A stretch of DNA of 64,000 nt, taken from positions 372,001 through 436,000 of the forward strand of contig NZ_LN881721.1 in assembly GCF_001457415.1 (NCBI RefSeq), read 5' to 3'. Position numbers and translations under genes: made by a program. Positions 16,141-26,658 of this stretch are shown here, in pieces. How positions within the stretch are numbered: the first letter of the stretch is position 1; every line of letters begins with the position of its first letter. This DNA is from Gorillibacterium timonense. Lineage in GTDB: Bacteria > Bacillota > Bacilli > Paenibacillales > NBRC-103111. Under the pieces are notes generated by a model. It had not been told where the DNA came from, searched no databases, and saw only the letters and a list, made by a program, of their open reading frames with translations.

Positions 16141-16871
16141 GCCGGACATCTACTCTTGGCATGCTCGGTCGCGTCTTCTCCACCGATCTTCTCAAGCTTC
16201 GGAGAACGATGGCGGTGCCGCTTGCGGTTCTGGGGCCGGTAGGGGTCGTCAGCCTCACCGCTCTCAACTTTGGCCTCCGCTACGATTATCTAACGAAGGT
16301 ATACGAGGGAAAGCTCTGGGAGGGGCTGATTGAGAATACGCTTTATCTCAGCTTTCTCGCCCTCCTGCTCGGCATGGCGCTCCTGGCATCCCAGTTCGCC
16401 GGTCAAGAGCATCAGACGCGCGCATGGAAGCAGACGCTGGCACTTCCCGTTTCTCGCTTCAGCGTCTTCACTTCGAAGCTGATCCTTCTTGTTCTCCTGC
16501 TTGCTTTCTCCTGCCTGCTGCTGTTTGGCGGCATTTGGCTGCTCGGGGGTCTGCTCGGATTCGGCTGGCTTCCACCGCTCGCTCTGCTTGCCCGAACAGC
16601 CTTCTTCCCGCTGCCGGCCGGTCTCGCCTGCCTGGTTCTGCAGTACGGGCTGTCCGTGGCCTTCAAAAACCAGGCGATATCGCTTACAGTGGGCATTCTC
16701 GGCTGTGTTGTAGGTATGTATGGTATGCTTCCGGATTGGGTCATCTGGAAGTGGCCGCTGCTAGAGAATCATACGGGCAAGCCGGAATGGTCCGTCTTCG
16801 CTGGCATACTGGCCGGTGTACCGTTATTTGTACTCGGTTGCGCTCATTTTATCCGAAAGGACGTGAATTGA
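16137..16871 (+). CDS. ABC transporter permease, LanE/MutE-like
   Basis: The 244-residue protein has about six membrane helices and the ABC-2 signature EHQTRAWKQTLALPVSRFSVFTSKL between the second and third helices, as in EpiE/MutE immunity permeases. The GTG start at 16137 overlaps the stop of the ATPase gene. It is one of two half-size permeases, which is the usual LanFEG arrangement. Confidence 0.85.
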   Translation: MSRTSTLGMLGRVFSTDLLKLRRTMAVPLAVLGPVGVVSLTALNFGLRYDYLTKVYEGKLWEGLIENTLYLSFLALLLGMALLASQFAGQEHQTRAWKQTLALPVSRFSVFTSKLILLVLLLAFSCLLLFGGIWLLGGLLGFGWLPPLALLARTAFFPLPAGLACLVLQYGLSVAFKNQAISLTVGILGCVVGMYGMLPDWVIWKWPLLENHTGKPEWSVFAGILAGVPLFVLGCAHFIRKDVN

Positions 16872-16872
16872 C

Positions 16873-17622
16873 ATGCGGGTGTACGGAAGGGTTTTAACCT
16901 CGGAATGGCGCAAGCTGGGCAAATCCTCCATCTGGCTGCTCGTTCTGGTCGGACCTCTGCTCAGCACTCTCCTCGGCAGTCTGGATCTGGAGGGGGTAGC
17001 GAATGAGAATGAGAAGTGGCTGGGGCTGTTCCTCAATATGGCGTCGGGACAGGGGTTGCTGTTTTTGCCGCTTTTTACCGGAATCTTCGCCGCGTTCGTC
17101 TGCCGCTATGAGCACCTGGACGGAGGATGGAAGCAGCTGATGGCACTTCCCGTCCGACGGACGGCAGTCTATTTCGCCAAGCTGACGCTGGTGCTGATCC
17201 TGGTTGCCGCCATGCAGCTTCTGTTCCTCGGCTTTTATCTGGGAGGGGGAAAACTCCTCGGTCTATCGTTGGGAAGCCTCCCTTGGCAAACCGTTCTTGG
17301 CGGGATTGGAGGCGGCCTGCTCGGGGCTTTGCCGATCGCTGCTCTGCAGCTTGCCGTTTCGGTCGGTTGGACGAGCTTTGCCGGTCCGCTCTCCTTGAAC
17401 GTCATGCTGACCATCCCGAATGTTTTGGTGGTGAACTCCAAGGATTTCAGCCCTTGGTATCCGTGGGCGCAGCCGTTTATGGCGATGATGCCGCGTATAG
17501 CTGGACACGAAACGTTCGCCGCTTTGAATTTGAGCTTGTCTACCGTCCTGATCGTCATCGCGGGAGGAACCATCCTTTTCCTGGCATCCGGTCTTTTCTA
17601 CTTTAACCGCAAGGAGATGTGA
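16873..17622 (+). CDS. ABC transporter permease, LanG/MutG-like
   Basis: The 249-residue protein has about six membrane helices and the corresponding signature EHLDGGWKQLMALPVRRTAVYFAKL, so it is the homologous second permease. The ATG follows the stop of the first permease by one base. FEG gene order and sizes fit lantibiotic-immunity transporters. No lantibiotic precursor or modification enzyme was seen nearby, so it is probably a defence rather than a self-immunity system. Confidence 0.85.
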   Translation: MRVYGRVLTSEWRKLGKSSIWLLVLVGPLLSTLLGSLDLEGVANENEKWLGLFLNMASGQGLLFLPLFTGIFAAFVCRYEHLDGGWKQLMALPVRRTAVYFAKLTLVLILVAAMQLLFLGFYLGGGKLLGLSLGSLPWQTVLGGIGGGLLGALPIAALQLAVSVGWTSFAGPLSLNVMLTIPNVLVVNSKDFSPWYPWAQPFMAMMPRIAGHETFAALNLSLSTVLIVIAGGTILFLASGLFYFNRKEM

Positions 17623-17788
17623 ACGGGCGAAGTTCATCTCGCCTGAACTTGTCTGCCTAAACTGCCTAAATGGATTGAATTATATGATCTGTATGATCCG
17701 CAAAATCTGCAGAGAGAAGGCTTGCATGGACTCGCATAAGGACCATCCGGTACAATAGAGCCAACAGCTAGAAAAGAGGTAGGGCCGG

Positions 17789-19897
17789 ATGAACGGGATG
17801 ATTGCGAATACGAGCCACGGAGCCGGAGCTCCTCTGCAAAAACGCCTGCGTAACGTAGGCGTCTTTGCGCATGTCGATGCAGGCAAAACGACCACGACGG
17901 AACAGATGCTGTATGCGAGCGGGCGCATCCGCACGCTGGGCAGCGTCGATGCGGGCACGGCGCAGACGGATTTTCTCGACGTGGAGAGGGAGAGAGGCAT
18001 CTCCGTGCGAGCGGCCGTTACCCGGCTGGAGTGGGGTGATACGCTCATCAACCTGGTGGACACGCCGGGTCACGTCGATTTTCTTGCCGAGGTGGAGCGG
18101 TCGCTGTCGGTCATGGACGGAGCGATCTTGATCGTCTCCGCCGTGGAGGGGGTGCAGGCCCAGACGGAGGTTATCTGGGATGCGCTCTGTGAACGCGGAC
18201 TTCCGGCCTTGATCTATGTGAACAAAATGGACCGGATCGGAGCCGATCCCGAAGGAACTCTGCGGCAGATTCACCGGGTTCTCGGAGCGAATGCCGCTCC
18301 TCTTCAAGCGCCATGCGGAGCGGAGGGAGGCTTCGCCGGTGTTGCCCCGCTAGCCAAGTTCCTCGATGGTGGGGGCGGGATCGCTTCGGAAGAGGAAGGA
18401 CTGGTGTTGCCTTCCGACAAGTGCTTGCGTGCGGACGAGGGGCGGGAGGTCGAGGAAGGCTGGGAAGTCGAGCCTTACCGCACGCTGCTCCTGGAAGCGG
18501 CGGCGGAGGCGGACGAAGAGCTTCTCGTCCGGTACCTGGAGGAGGGGGAGATCGGCGCGAATGAACTCGCCTCTCGTCTCCCGGAGCTGACGCGCCGCCG
18601 CCGGATCGTTCCGGTGCTGTTCGGCGCATCGGCCCGGGGCATCGGCGTTCGCGAGCTGTTGGACGGCCTTGCCCGTCTTCTGCCATGCCCCTCGGGCGAC
18701 CCGACGTCTCCTTTGGCGGGGGTCGTCTTTAAACTGGAAAAGGACCCGGCCATGGGACGGATCGCTTACGTGCGGTTGTATGAAGGAACCATTCGCAACC
18801 GGGACAGCGTCCACAATCAGACGCAGGAGCTTGCCGAGAAGGCGACGCAAATCCGCCGCGTGGAAGGGCGCCGATCGGAGGACCTCGGCATTCTTGAAGC
18901 AGGAGATATCGCTGCGGTGTATGGCTTGTCCCGTGCCCGGATCGGCGATGTCCTCGGGGCGGAAGCGGAGGTTCCGGGAGGAAAAACGCTCGCGGTTCCG
19001 CTCCTCACGGTGCAGGTCGAGTGGCCTCCTGCTGCGGACTACATGGCGGTGGTGGCCGCTTTTCAGGAGCTGGCCGACGAGGACCCGCTGCTTGATCTCC
19101 AGTGGATAAAAGAGGATCGTGAGCTCCATCTCAAAGTGATGGGTCCGATCCAGATCGAGGTGCTGACAGAGCTGGTCAAGAGCCGATTCGGGCTCGATGT
19201 CCGCTTTGGAGCGCCTTCGGTGATCTACAAGGAGACACCCGCCCGGACGGGAGAAGGCTTCATCGCCTACACGATGCCGAAGCCGTGCTGGGCAATCCTG
19301 CGGTTTCTCATCGAGCCGGGCGAACGCGGCAGCGGTATCGTTTACCGGTCGCTCGCCCGGCCGGAGAGGCTGCTCGAAAGCTATCAGAACGAAGTGGCCC
19401 GCCGGGTGCCCGAAGCCCTTCAGCAAGGGCTGTTCGGGTGGGAGGTCACCGATGTGAAGGTGACGCTGCTGGAAGGGGAGCATCATGTCTGGCATACGCA
19501 CCCGCTCGATTTTGTCGTGGCGACGCCGATGGGAATTATGAACGGACTTGCGGAGACCGGAGTGCGTCTGCTGGAGCCGATGCTGCGGTTTCGTCTGTCT
19601 GTACCGGAGGAATTCGGCGGGAAGCTGATGAACGAGCTCGTGGTCATGCGAGGCGAATTCTCCGCTCCTGAGCTTCACGGGGAGAGGATGGAGATCACCG
19701 GCACGGTCCCGCTCGCCACCTCCCTGGACTTCCCGGCGCGGATCGGCTCGCTCACCAAAGGGAGGGGCATCTGGTCCAGCTCGTATGCCGGGTATCGGGA
19801 GTGTCCGCCGGATGTTCACGCCGAGCGAGCGCGCCGGGGAGTGAATCCGCTCGATCAGGCCAAGTACATCCTGGCCGCCCGGAGCGCGCTCTCGTAA
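17789..19897 (+). CDS. TetM/OtrA-like ribosome protection GTPase
   Basis: The 702-residue protein is an EF-G-like translational GTPase closest in form to TetM/TetO. G1 is AHVDAGKTT (27-35), followed by DTPGHVDF and NKMD, then EF-G-like domains II to V. Family members bind ribosomes and eject tetracycline. The tip of domain IV, YSPVSTPADFR in TetM, is here about VVATPMGIMNG, so only the Thr-Pro core is kept and resistance cannot be assumed. An acidic, Gly-rich insertion lies around residues 175-225. The ATG is behind AAGAGGTAGGG. It stands alone after the ABC genes, 166 bases downstream. Confidence 0.82.
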   Translation: MNGMIANTSHGAGAPLQKRLRNVGVFAHVDAGKTTTTEQMLYASGRIRTLGSVDAGTAQTDFLDVERERGISVRAAVTRLEWGDTLINLVDTPGHVDFLAEVERSLSVMDGAILIVSAVEGVQAQTEVIWDALCERGLPALIYVNKMDRIGADPEGTLRQIHRVLGANAAPLQAPCGAEGGFAGVAPLAKFLDGGGGIASEEEGLVLPSDKCLRADEGREVEEGWEVEPYRTLLLEAAAEADEELLVRYLEEGEIGANELASRLPELTRRRRIVPVLFGASARGIGVRELLDGLARLLPCPSGDPTSPLAGVVFKLEKDPAMGRIAYVRLYEGTIRNRDSVHNQTQELAEKATQIRRVEGRRSEDLGILEAGDIAAVYGLSRARIGDVLGAEAEVPGGKTLAVPLLTVQVEWPPAADYMAVVAAFQELADEDPLLDLQWIKEDRELHLKVMGPIQIEVLTELVKSRFGLDVRFGAPSVIYKETPARTGEGFIAYTMPKPCWAILRFLIEPGERGSGIVYRSLARPERLLESYQNEVARRVPEALQQGLFGWEVTDVKVTLLEGEHHVWHTHPLDFVVATPMGIMNGLAETGVRLLEPMLRFRLSVPEEFGGKLMNELVVMRGEFSAPELHGERMEITGTVPLATSLDFPARIGSLTKGRGIWSSSYAGYRECPPDVHAERARRGVNPLDQAKYILAARSALS

Positions 19898-20020
19898 TTT
19901 CGGCCTTGTGGGTGTACGAAAGCCACCGATCGATCAGGGGAGTGCTTTCAAAGACATGATCGGGCTTTCCAGTGGAAATACCAAGGGGTTAATCCAAGGC
20001 TGCTCTGGTGCTGTTTTTCT

Positions 20021-20145
20021 AATGGAGGCCACGGCCGCTATTTCGTCGATAGGTAGGGGTTTGAAATTCTAGCGGAACTGCACGCCGCTAATGGGGGCAA
20101 ATCGCCCATTAGCACGCCAAAGGAAGCCAAATAGCGGCGTCCATT
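20021..20145. repeat. Palindromic intergenic repeat (Paenibacillus type)
   Basis: Within the 718-base gap after the GTPase gene, outer arms AATGGA...CGCTATTT (20021-20043) and AAATAGCG...TCCATT (20129-20145) are inverse copies. They enclose TAGCGG...CCGCTA and TAATGGG...CCCATTA (20089-20111) stem-loops. TAGCGG-rich palindromes of this kind are common between genes in Paenibacillus from general knowledge. No gene is supported here. Confidence 0.6.
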
Positions 20146-20334
20146 TCCGTCAGATGGAGAAGAGTGCCATTTTGAGCTGATTAGCAGCTGCTGCTTCCGT
20201 TAAAGTCGAATCCGCTGGAGAACAGCCGATGCTTGAGCGGTTCCTGCTTCCAGACTTGCCGGACGTAAGTCTGGAGATTGGAGAGCTTTCCCCTGCCTGC
20301 ATCAACTCATAAAGGCTGAAGTAGACAACAAAAA

Positions 20335-20382
20335 CCAAGTAGCTAAGCGGCTTGTTCTCGCTTAGCTACTTGGTTTCCTTTT
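20335..20382 (+). terminator. Strong 15-bp stem terminator
   Basis: CCAAGTAGCTAAGCG (20335-20349) pairs perfectly with CGCTTAGCTACTTGG (20359-20373) and is followed by TTTCCTTTT. It is about 440 bases after the GTPase gene, so either the transcript is long or it ends an unrecognised short RNA. Confidence 0.7.
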
Positions 20383-20455
20383 AAATGTCACCGTATAGAG
20401 AATCTAAGTGTGTTCCAAGGTTATCTTTTGGGACACTCTTTTGTGTTCGCATTTG

Positions 20456-20469
20456 TGGAAGCGATTTCA
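20456..20469. promoter_or_regulatory. Candidate cre site (CcpA operator)
   Basis: TGGAAGCGATTTCA matches the catabolite-response consensus TGWAANCGNTNWCA at 13 of 14 positions and lies 147 bases before the glucanase gene. Carbon catabolite control would fit the gene. Confidence 0.55.
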
Positions 20470-20615
20470 AATTCCGAAATTATCATCCCTATTCCAAAAA
20501 AAGGAGCCTATTCGGAGTGGTTTCCAATTGATAAGATAATTTAGCGAAACTGCTTTCTTTAGCTTTTGATTTTGCCTTTTTGATCCTGAAACGAGACAAA
20601 AGGAGGATGATTGTT

Positions 20616-23600
20616 TTGCACAAACGCATCACTCATCTGCTGCTGGCTTTCTTGCTGCTGGTTCCTCCGCTCCTGCCGGTAACGGCTGCAGCGGACGCAG
20701 CAGCGGTCCCCGGCTCCGGGAACCACTATGCAAGCGAAGCAATGGCCAAGTGGCAGCGAGCCGGCTTGCTGAAGGGCTATTCCGACGGAAGCTTAAGGCC
20801 GGATCAAGCTTTGACCCGCGCGGAATTCGCTGTATTGCTGCAGCGCTTGTTCGGGTACCCGGGCAACGAAGAGCTGCCGTATTCCGATGTGCCGGCAGCG
20901 GCCTGGTATGCTTCCGACCTCAAGGGATTGCACGCTGCAGGCCTAATGGAGGGGTATTCGGACGGTACGTTTAAGCCGAATCAAGTCGTCAGCCGACAGG
21001 AGGCGATAGTCGTACTGAATAAGGCTTATCAGTTCGATTCGGGCCTTGCGGCTACTGAACCGGCGACAAGCTACTCCGATGATGCGGCCATCGCTCCCTA
21101 TGCCAAAGCTGCCGTGCAAGAATTTGTACGGCTCGGGTTTATCCAAGGAAGCGCTGGAAAGTTTCTGCCGAACGATGGGCTGACTCGCGGCCAGCTCGCC
21201 GTGATCCTCGACCGGATCGTCGGACGCTGGGTGACGTCTTCCTCGCCTGCAGTTGGAAGCGCTAACAACAGTGTGATTGTAAACGCGGAGGATGCGCTTC
21301 TGCGGAACCTGGTCATTCAAGGAAATCTGTACCTCGCTCCGGGTATCGGCGAAGGCCGCGTTCACCTGGATGGCGTGAAGGTAAAGGGCAAGACCTATAT
21401 CAATGGCGGCGGAGAACCCGGTCTTGTTCTGAAGGACTCCGCGCTTGCCGAGATGGTCATTCGCCGACAGGGCGGCTCCGCCCGTATCGCTCTGGAGGGT
21501 ACATCCTCCATCGAAGCTTTGACGGTTGAATCCGATGCCGTTCTCGAAAGCAAAGCTTCAGCTGGGAAAGGATTTGGCAAGGTTACTCTTGCGGCCAACG
21601 TGAACGTCCGCCTGATCGGATCGTTCGGGCAGGTCTTGGTAGGGGATGGAGCCGTTGTGACCGTGGAGGGCAGCGTCGAAAACCTGACGGTTATCGGAGA
21701 CTCCGCTACGATCAATGGCGTGAAGCGGGGGAAGGGCTACACCACCGTGATCGGAGGAAGCACTGCACCTTCATCGACGCCAGGCTCAACGGGAACCCCG
21801 ACGGCGACGCCAACAGCAACGCCAACGGCAACTCCGACGGAAACTCCGACAGTAACACCAACAGCAACGCCAACTGCAACTCCGACGGAGACGCCGACAG
21901 CGACACCAACAGCAACGCCGACAATAGCACCAACAGCGACTCCAACAGTGACGCCGACAGTGACCCCCACCGCAACCCCGACCACGAGTCCTGCCGCGGA
22001 CTGGAAGCTGGTGTGGAACGATGAATTCGATGGGGCCGAGGTGGATCTGACAAAGTGGGGCTATCAGGAAGGAACGGGCGCGCAATACGGCCTGACGGAC
22101 TGGGGCAATAACGAGCAGCAGTACTATCGCCGGGACAATGCCCAGGTGAAGGACGGTAAGCTGATCATCACCGCCATTAATGACGGCTACCAAGGCAAGC
22201 CTTATACCTCTGCCCGGTTGTATACCGGCAATACGTTCACCCAAACCTACGGCAGGTTCGAAGCGCGCATGAAGCTTCCGGCCGGGCAGGGCTTTTGGCC
22301 GGCCTTCTGGATGATGCCGAAGGACAATGTGTACGGGGAATGGGCGACCTCCGGAGAGCTCGACATCCTGGAAGCGCGCGGCCAAAACCCGCAGGAAGTG
22401 CAGGGGACCATCCACTATGGTCAAGTGTGGCCGAACAACAAATCGGCGACCGGATCCTATACCTTCCCCGAAGGCGAATCGTTCACCGGGTACCATACGT
22501 ATGCGGTAGAATGGGAGCCGAATGCGATCCGTTGGTACGTGGACGATCAGCTCTACTCCACCCAAACCAACTGGAACAGCAAGGGGGATGGTCAACCGGC
22601 CAAATACGCGCATCCCGCGCCCTTCGATCAACCGTTTTATTTGATATTGAATTTGGCCGTCGGCGGGAATTACGTCTCAAATCTCGTTCCCGGACCCGAA
22701 TTGTTCCCGAATCAGATGGAAGTCGACTATGTCCGCGTCTATCAACCGAAGAACGGTGCTTATCCAGCCCCCGTTGAGCCGGCCATTCCCGTCGGTGAGC
22801 TTCCGGAGAATGCGAAGCTGCCGACCACGGATGGCAACTATCTGTATGACGCCGAGTACGAGCAGGGCTTCAACAAAGTCACTTCTATGCCGACTCCGCT
22901 CGAAACCTACGACGTCACCGATCCGGCGCGCTGGAATCTTGTCGCCATGACGGAATTCGGCGGGAATGCGACGGCGGAGAAAGTGCTCCTGGATGGAAAA
23001 GCCTTTGCCAAGGTGAGCATTGCCCAACCCGGCAATCAGTCGTACGCCATCCAGCTGATTCAGAATTTCACGGCGGTAAAAGGGCGTTATTACAAGCTGA
23101 CTTTCGACGCCAAGTCATCCGCCACCCGCAGCCTGACCTTCAAGGTCGGCGGCGGTCCGAGCCGCGGCTACACCACTTATTACAGCGGTTCGGCTGCATT
23201 GAAGGACGAAATCCAGTCCTACGAGTACATGTTCCAGATGGAGCCGGATACGGACCGTCTGGCGCGGCTGGAGCTGAGCATGGGGCTGAATGCCAACCCC
23301 GTCTGGATCGGCAATGTCCGCATCCAGGAGATCGAGCCTGTTGACCCGTATAAGGAAAATGCGATGAAAACCCCGCTGAAGGACGGCAATCTGCTCTACA
23401 ACGGCTCCTTCGATTTGGGGCGCATCGACCGGATGACTTATTGGACCTTCACCAAAGCGGTGGAAGGCGCGGCGGCTTCCGTCAATCCTACTCATCGGCA
23501 GTTGGAAGTTACCCTGCCGGAAGAATCCGTGCAGCAAAGTGACGCGATCTTGTCCGAAGCTGGATTGAAGCTGACGGCGAAAGGGGAGTACCAGCTCTCC

Positions 23601-25496
23601 TTCCAGGCCAAGGCTTCGGCCCCAAGGACGATCCGCGTTCAGCTTACGGAGCCGTCCGGTTCGGCCATCTACGCCGATTCGGAGGTCGCTCTCACCGAAG
23701 CGATGACCGAGCAGACGGTCGAGCTGACTCTGCCGCAAGCGGTTGCGAGCGAAGGCGTTTTCCGCTTTCTCCTCGGAGGCACCCCAGGCACTGTCACGAT
23801 TGATAGCGTGAAGCTGATCCATGTCGCCAAGCCCGCCGAATGGGTCGAGCTTGCGCCAAGTCAGATCGTGAATGGCACCTTCGATCAGGATTTAACCGGA
23901 TGGAACGTGTATAACCATGCATCGAGCGGCAATTCCGGTTCGGCGGATTTCGCGGTGGAGAGCGGCATAGCGGACGCGACCGTAACCGATCTGGGCCAGG
24001 ATTGGTGGAATATCCAGTTCTATCAGGACATCGATGCCGTCCCAGCCGGAACCTATCGAGTCCGCTTTGACTTAAGCGCGACGGTCGACCGGAGCATTCG
24101 GGTAGAGCTGCAGGGACGAAACGGAACGGATAGCCTCCCGCAGCAATCCTACGAGATAACGCCGGAGCGTAAGACCTTCGAATGGCAGGTTCAGGTTCCC
24201 GCCGGGGACTACCGCCTTATCTTTGGTTATGGCAAAGCGAACAGCGATGCTTCCTTGCCGGTGCCTCATCAGCTGCACCTGGATAATGTCAGCTTCGCTC
24301 CGGTTGGAGCGAGCCTGCTTGCGGACGGCAGCTTCGCCAACACCACGGCTTTTGGAGCCTCTGAGGATGATCCTCTGCCGTGGAAGCTGCATAATCAAGG
24401 TCAGTATGAGGAGTGGGCAGGCTTAGCCGATGTTCGTGTCGAGGATGGAATAATGCAGGCGGATGTGAAGCAGGTCGGCTGGGATTATTGGCAAATCCAG
24501 CTGTATCAGACCGGGCTGCTAATGACCAAAGGGTTTTATGTGATCCAGTTTGATGCCAAGGCGACGATCGATCGGCCTCTCTACGCAGAGCTCGTCGGCG
24601 GCGCTTCCGGCAAACAAACCGTGGAGGTCGGCACCGAATGGAAGACGTACCGGACTTATGCCGAGGTTTCCTCTGACGGTACGTATAAATTCATGCTCGG
24701 CCTCGGCCGGATACCTGCTGAGGACAGCCGAATCGATGCCCATACGGTGTGGATCGACAATGTTAGGCTGGCACAGGTTCCGAGCCTGCCCTCTTCGCTT
24801 AAGGCCGCTCCCAAGCTCACGTCCGGTCCTGAACACCCCATCGTGGGAACGAATGTCGAGATCGGGTATGACGGTGACGAAGCTTGGCGGAGCGCGGTGA
24901 CCGGCGTATCCGTAAACGGAACGGTAACGGAATCGGTCTATTTTGACGGCGGAATGCTCGTTGTAAAAGGGGACAATTTCCCCGTATCCGGCACGTATCA
25001 GATTAAGGTCATGGCAGAAGGCTACAAGGATGCCCTTCTCAAGCAGCCGATCTGGGACGCGGATGGGAACTTGGTTCTGAACGGATCGCTCACCTCCGAT
25101 TCGGGGGACTGGAAGCACTGGGAGGGAGACGGTGGAGCGGCGGCAGTCTCGTATGAGGCGAGCGGCGCTAAGATCGATATTTCCGCCACAGGCCCGCAAA
25201 ACTGGTCGATTCAGTTCCATCAGGAGGGAATACCGATCATCGCTGGCAAGACCTATCAGGTTTCCTTCAAAGCCTCCTCAACCCTCGCCCGGTCCATCAT
25301 GGCCGAGTATGAGGTGGGAAAAGGGCTGGGCAGCTTTTCGCTGACCAGTCAGGAGGGTGTCTATACAGCGACGTTCACCGCCACTAGCTCCACGGCCAAG
25401 CTGAATTTCCTGATCGGCAATGTCACGGGAACTCCGAACAGTCCGCATACCCTCTATATCCGGGATGTGGTTATCCGCGAAGTGACGGCCCCCTGA
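20616..25496 (+). CDS. S-layer-anchored GH16 beta-glucanase with repeated carbohydrate-binding modules
   Basis: This 1626-residue secreted enzyme starts with a signal peptide (about 1-28) and three SLH domains (about 35-205, with [36 protein letters not shown] and a diverged third) that anchor it to cell-wall polymers. A beta-rich region and a Thr-Pro-rich linker (about 387-458) lead to a GH16 domain (about 462-713) with the catalytic motif Glu581-Leu-Asp583-Ile-Leu-Glu586. Four or more CBM4/9-like modules follow to the end, each with NGSFD- or NGTFD-type starts. The architecture is that of Paenibacillus laminarinases acting on beta-1,3-glucan. The TTG at 20616 is chosen because AGGAGG lies nine bases upstream; the ATG at 20607 abuts it. 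A cre-like site lies upstream and a terminator follows. Confidence 0.93.
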   Translation: MHKRITHLLLAFLLLVPPLLPVTAAADAAAVPGSGNHYASEAMAKWQRAGLLKGYSDGSLRPDQALTRAEFAVLLQRLFGYPGNEELPYSDVPAAAWYASDLKGLHAAGLMEGYSDGTFKPNQVVSRQEAIVVLNKAYQFDSGLAATEPATSYSDDAAIAPYAKAAVQEFVRLGFIQGSAGKFLPNDGLTRGQLAVILDRIVGRWVTSSSPAVGSANNSVIVNAEDALLRNLVIQGNLYLAPGIGEGRVHLDGVKVKGKTYINGGGEPGLVLKDSALAEMVIRRQGGSARIALEGTSSIEALTVESDAVLESKASAGKGFGKVTLAANVNVRLIGSFGQVLVGDGAVVTVEGSVENLTVIGDSATINGVKRGKGYTTVIGGSTAPSSTPGSTGTPTATPTATPTATPTETPTVTPTATPTATPTETPTATPTATPTIAPTATPTVTPTVTPTATPTTSPAADWKLVWNDEFDGAEVDLTKWGYQEGTGAQYGLTDWGNNEQQYYRRDNAQVKDGKLIITAINDGYQGKPYTSARLYTGNTFTQTYGRFEARMKLPAGQGFWPAFWMMPKDNVYGEWATSGELDILEARGQNPQEVQGTIHYGQVWPNNKSATGSYTFPEGESFTGYHTYAVEWEPNAIRWYVDDQLYSTQTNWNSKGDGQPAKYAHPAPFDQPFYLILNLAVGGNYVSNLVPGPELFPNQMEVDYVRVYQPKNGAYPAPVEPAIPVGELPENAKLPTTDGNYLYDAEYEQGFNKVTSMPTPLETYDVTDPARWNLVAMTEFGGNATAEKVLLDGKAFAKVSIAQPGNQSYAIQLIQNFTAVKGRYYKLTFDAKSSATRSLTFKVGGGPSRGYTTYYSGSAALKDEIQSYEYMFQMEPDTDRLARLELSMGLNANPVWIGNVRIQEIEPVDPYKENAMKTPLKDGNLLYNGSFDLGRIDRMTYWTFTKAVEGAAASVNPTHRQLEVTLPEESVQQSDAILSEAGLKLTAKGEYQLSFQAKASAPRTIRVQLTEPSGSAIYADSEVALTEAMTEQTVELTLPQAVASEGVFRFLLGGTPGTVTIDSVKLIHVAKPAEWVELAPSQIVNGTFDQDLTGWNVYNHASSGNSGSADFAVESGIADATVTDLGQDWWNIQFYQDIDAVPAGTYRVRFDLSATVDRSIRVELQGRNGTDSLPQQSYEITPERKTFEWQVQVPAGDYRLIFGYGKANSDASLPVPHQLHLDNVSFAPVGASLLADGSFANTTAFGASEDDPLPWKLHNQGQYEEWAGLADVRVEDGIMQADVKQVGWDYWQIQLYQTGLLMTKGFYVIQFDAKATIDRPLYAELVGGASGKQTVEVGTEWKTYRTYAEVSSDGTYKFMLGLGRIPAEDSRIDAHTVWIDNVRLAQVPSLPSSLKAAPKLTSGPEHPIVGTNVEIGYDGDEAWRSAVTGVSVNGTVTESVYFDGGMLVVKGDNFPVSGTYQIKVMAEGYKDALLKQPIWDADGNLVLNGSLTSDSGDWKHWEGDGGAAAVSYEASGAKIDISATGPQNWSIQFHQEGIPIIAGKTYQVSFKASSTLARSIMAEYEVGKGLGSFSLTSQEGVYTATFTATSSTAKLNFLIGNVTGTPNSPHTLYIRDVVIREVTAP
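21775..21990 (+). repeat. Coding Thr-Pro repeat tract
   Basis: Imperfect repeats of ACN CCN GCN codons encode a [11 protein letters not shown] linker between the SLH region and the GH16 domain. The tract is prone to length change between strains. It is not a CRISPR array. Confidence 0.85.
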
Positions 25497-25527
25497 CCGA
25501 TCGGTACGGTGGCGGGGTTGAAATGAT

Positions 25528-25574
25528 AAAAGAACGGGAGCTTCCGGTTGGATCCGGGGGCATCCCGTTCTTTT
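25528..25574. terminator. Bidirectional terminator
   Basis: AAAGAACGGGA and TCCCGTTCTTT form a long stem between the convergent glucanase and lipoprotein genes, with T-runs on both strands. Confidence 0.8.
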
Positions 25575-25591
25575 GCTTGCCGCGAGTGGCG

Positions 25592-26557
25592 CTATTTCAA
25601 AGGCTCTCCTGAATACCCGTTCTGAAAGAGGAAGAATTGCAGTAGAGCAATCGCTTCGTCGTGACGGGAGACTGGCAACTGTACCTCAAACGAACGGAAG
25701 ACGGGATCTCCATCATGCTCCTGATAAGCGACGCCAAGGACTTCAAGCTCCTTCGCTTTGGGTTCTCGGCTGTAGAACATGAAGTTCGGGTTGAGCAAGG
25801 ACTGCTTTTGAAAGTCGGGTGTATTAAGCGGAGGGAAACCCGACTCCTCCGCCCATGTTCGAAGCTCGGGGAAATAGGCGCCGATTTGGCTTGCGATGCA
25901 GCCGACGCATGCCCCGTCATCCTGGAAGCGAACGTATTGATTCGAGTCCCGGGGATCTTCCACCCGGATTGCGCTGGACCCATTTGCGCCGATTTCCCCT
26001 TGGCGCACGGTCCAATGGTTCGGGGCGAGAAGCAAGAGCCCCCGCGCGGGATCATCCCAGCCCTCGCTCAACCAATAGCCGGCAAGCTTGGCGGACATAG
26101 CGGGCGAGACGGAATACCCATCAATCTGAATCGGGGAGGGCGGCTCTTGCGTTCGGGGAGCATCGAGCCCATACGTCCCGCGTATGCAGGACAGCGGCAG
26201 CTTGACGGCGGCGTCTCCCTCTCCCAATGTCAGCTCGCCGCAGGAGTAGCTGCTCTCCTCTCCGGGAGAAGCCGGTTCAGATGCGGGCGCAGAGGAAACG
26301 GGAGGTTGAGAGGAAGCGTCTGCAGGAGAGGCTGACGCAGTAACGCCGACCGATGCCAAGGATTTGCTTCCAGAGGCGGGCTCGGAGGGCGGGGAAGCCG
26401 GAGCGGCGGCTGTTCCGTCCTCCGCAGAACCGATAGCTGCGACGGATTCCTCCGGCGGATCGAAGGCCGGAGCGCCTGCTTGACCGACGCTGCCGCCGCA
26501 GCCGGACAGCAGCAGGATACCCGCCAGGAGATAGCATGAGAGTATGGACTTTTTCAA
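25592..26557 (-). CDS. Lipoprotein of unknown function (possibly DUF4850)
   Basis: The 321-residue product has a lipoprotein signal (KKSILSCYLLAGILLLSGCGG) with lipobox LSGC, a long Ser/Ala/Pro-rich linker (about 30-100), and a C-terminal domain of about 200 residues. It holds PNHWTVRQGEIGANGSSAI, a paired Cys (GACVGCIASQIGAYFPEL) and a beta-strand-rich end. The pattern resembles DUF4850 proteins of Bacilli, but I am not certain. The TTG at 26557 follows GGGAGG by eight bases. It lies convergent to the glucanase and downstream of the YhgE gene on the same strand; no function is assigned. Confidence 0.7.
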   Translation of the reverse strand: MKKSILSCYLLAGILLLSGCGGSVGQAGAPAFDPPEESVAAIGSAEDGTAAAPASPPSEPASGSKSLASVGVTASASPADASSQPPVSSAPASEPASPGEESSYSCGELTLGEGDAAVKLPLSCIRGTYGLDAPRTQEPPSPIQIDGYSVSPAMSAKLAGYWLSEGWDDPARGLLLLAPNHWTVRQGEIGANGSSAIRVEDPRDSNQYVRFQDDGACVGCIASQIGAYFPELRTWAEESGFPPLNTPDFQKQSLLNPNFMFYSREPKAKELEVLGVAYQEHDGDPVFRSFEVQLPVSRHDEAIALLQFFLFQNGYSGEPLK

Positions 26558-26658
26558 AACGGAACCCTCCCGATTCGACAGAAGATCACGGTCTACGGCC
26601 GTTATACGGAATAGACGAAACGGAAGGCTCCGTTGTTGCCATCTCATGAGCAAATGGT

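Noticed and set aside
18350..19819. 489-residue antisense frame in the GTPase gene
   Set aside because: Composition is that of a GC-rich shadow, and the opposite strand encodes a complete EF-G-like protein.
20150..20338. 62-residue minus-strand frame before the glucanase
   Set aside because: No ribosome site or similarity, and it overlaps the repeat area and a terminator.
20335..20382. Insertion-sequence end
   Set aside because: The perfect 15-bp stem is followed by a T-run and no transposase lies nearby, so a terminator is the simpler reading.
21737..21985. Val-Gly repeat protein antisense to the linker, or a CRISPR array
   Set aside because: It is the reverse complement of Thr-Pro codons inside the GH16 gene. 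The repeats are short, imperfect and in frame, with no spacers.
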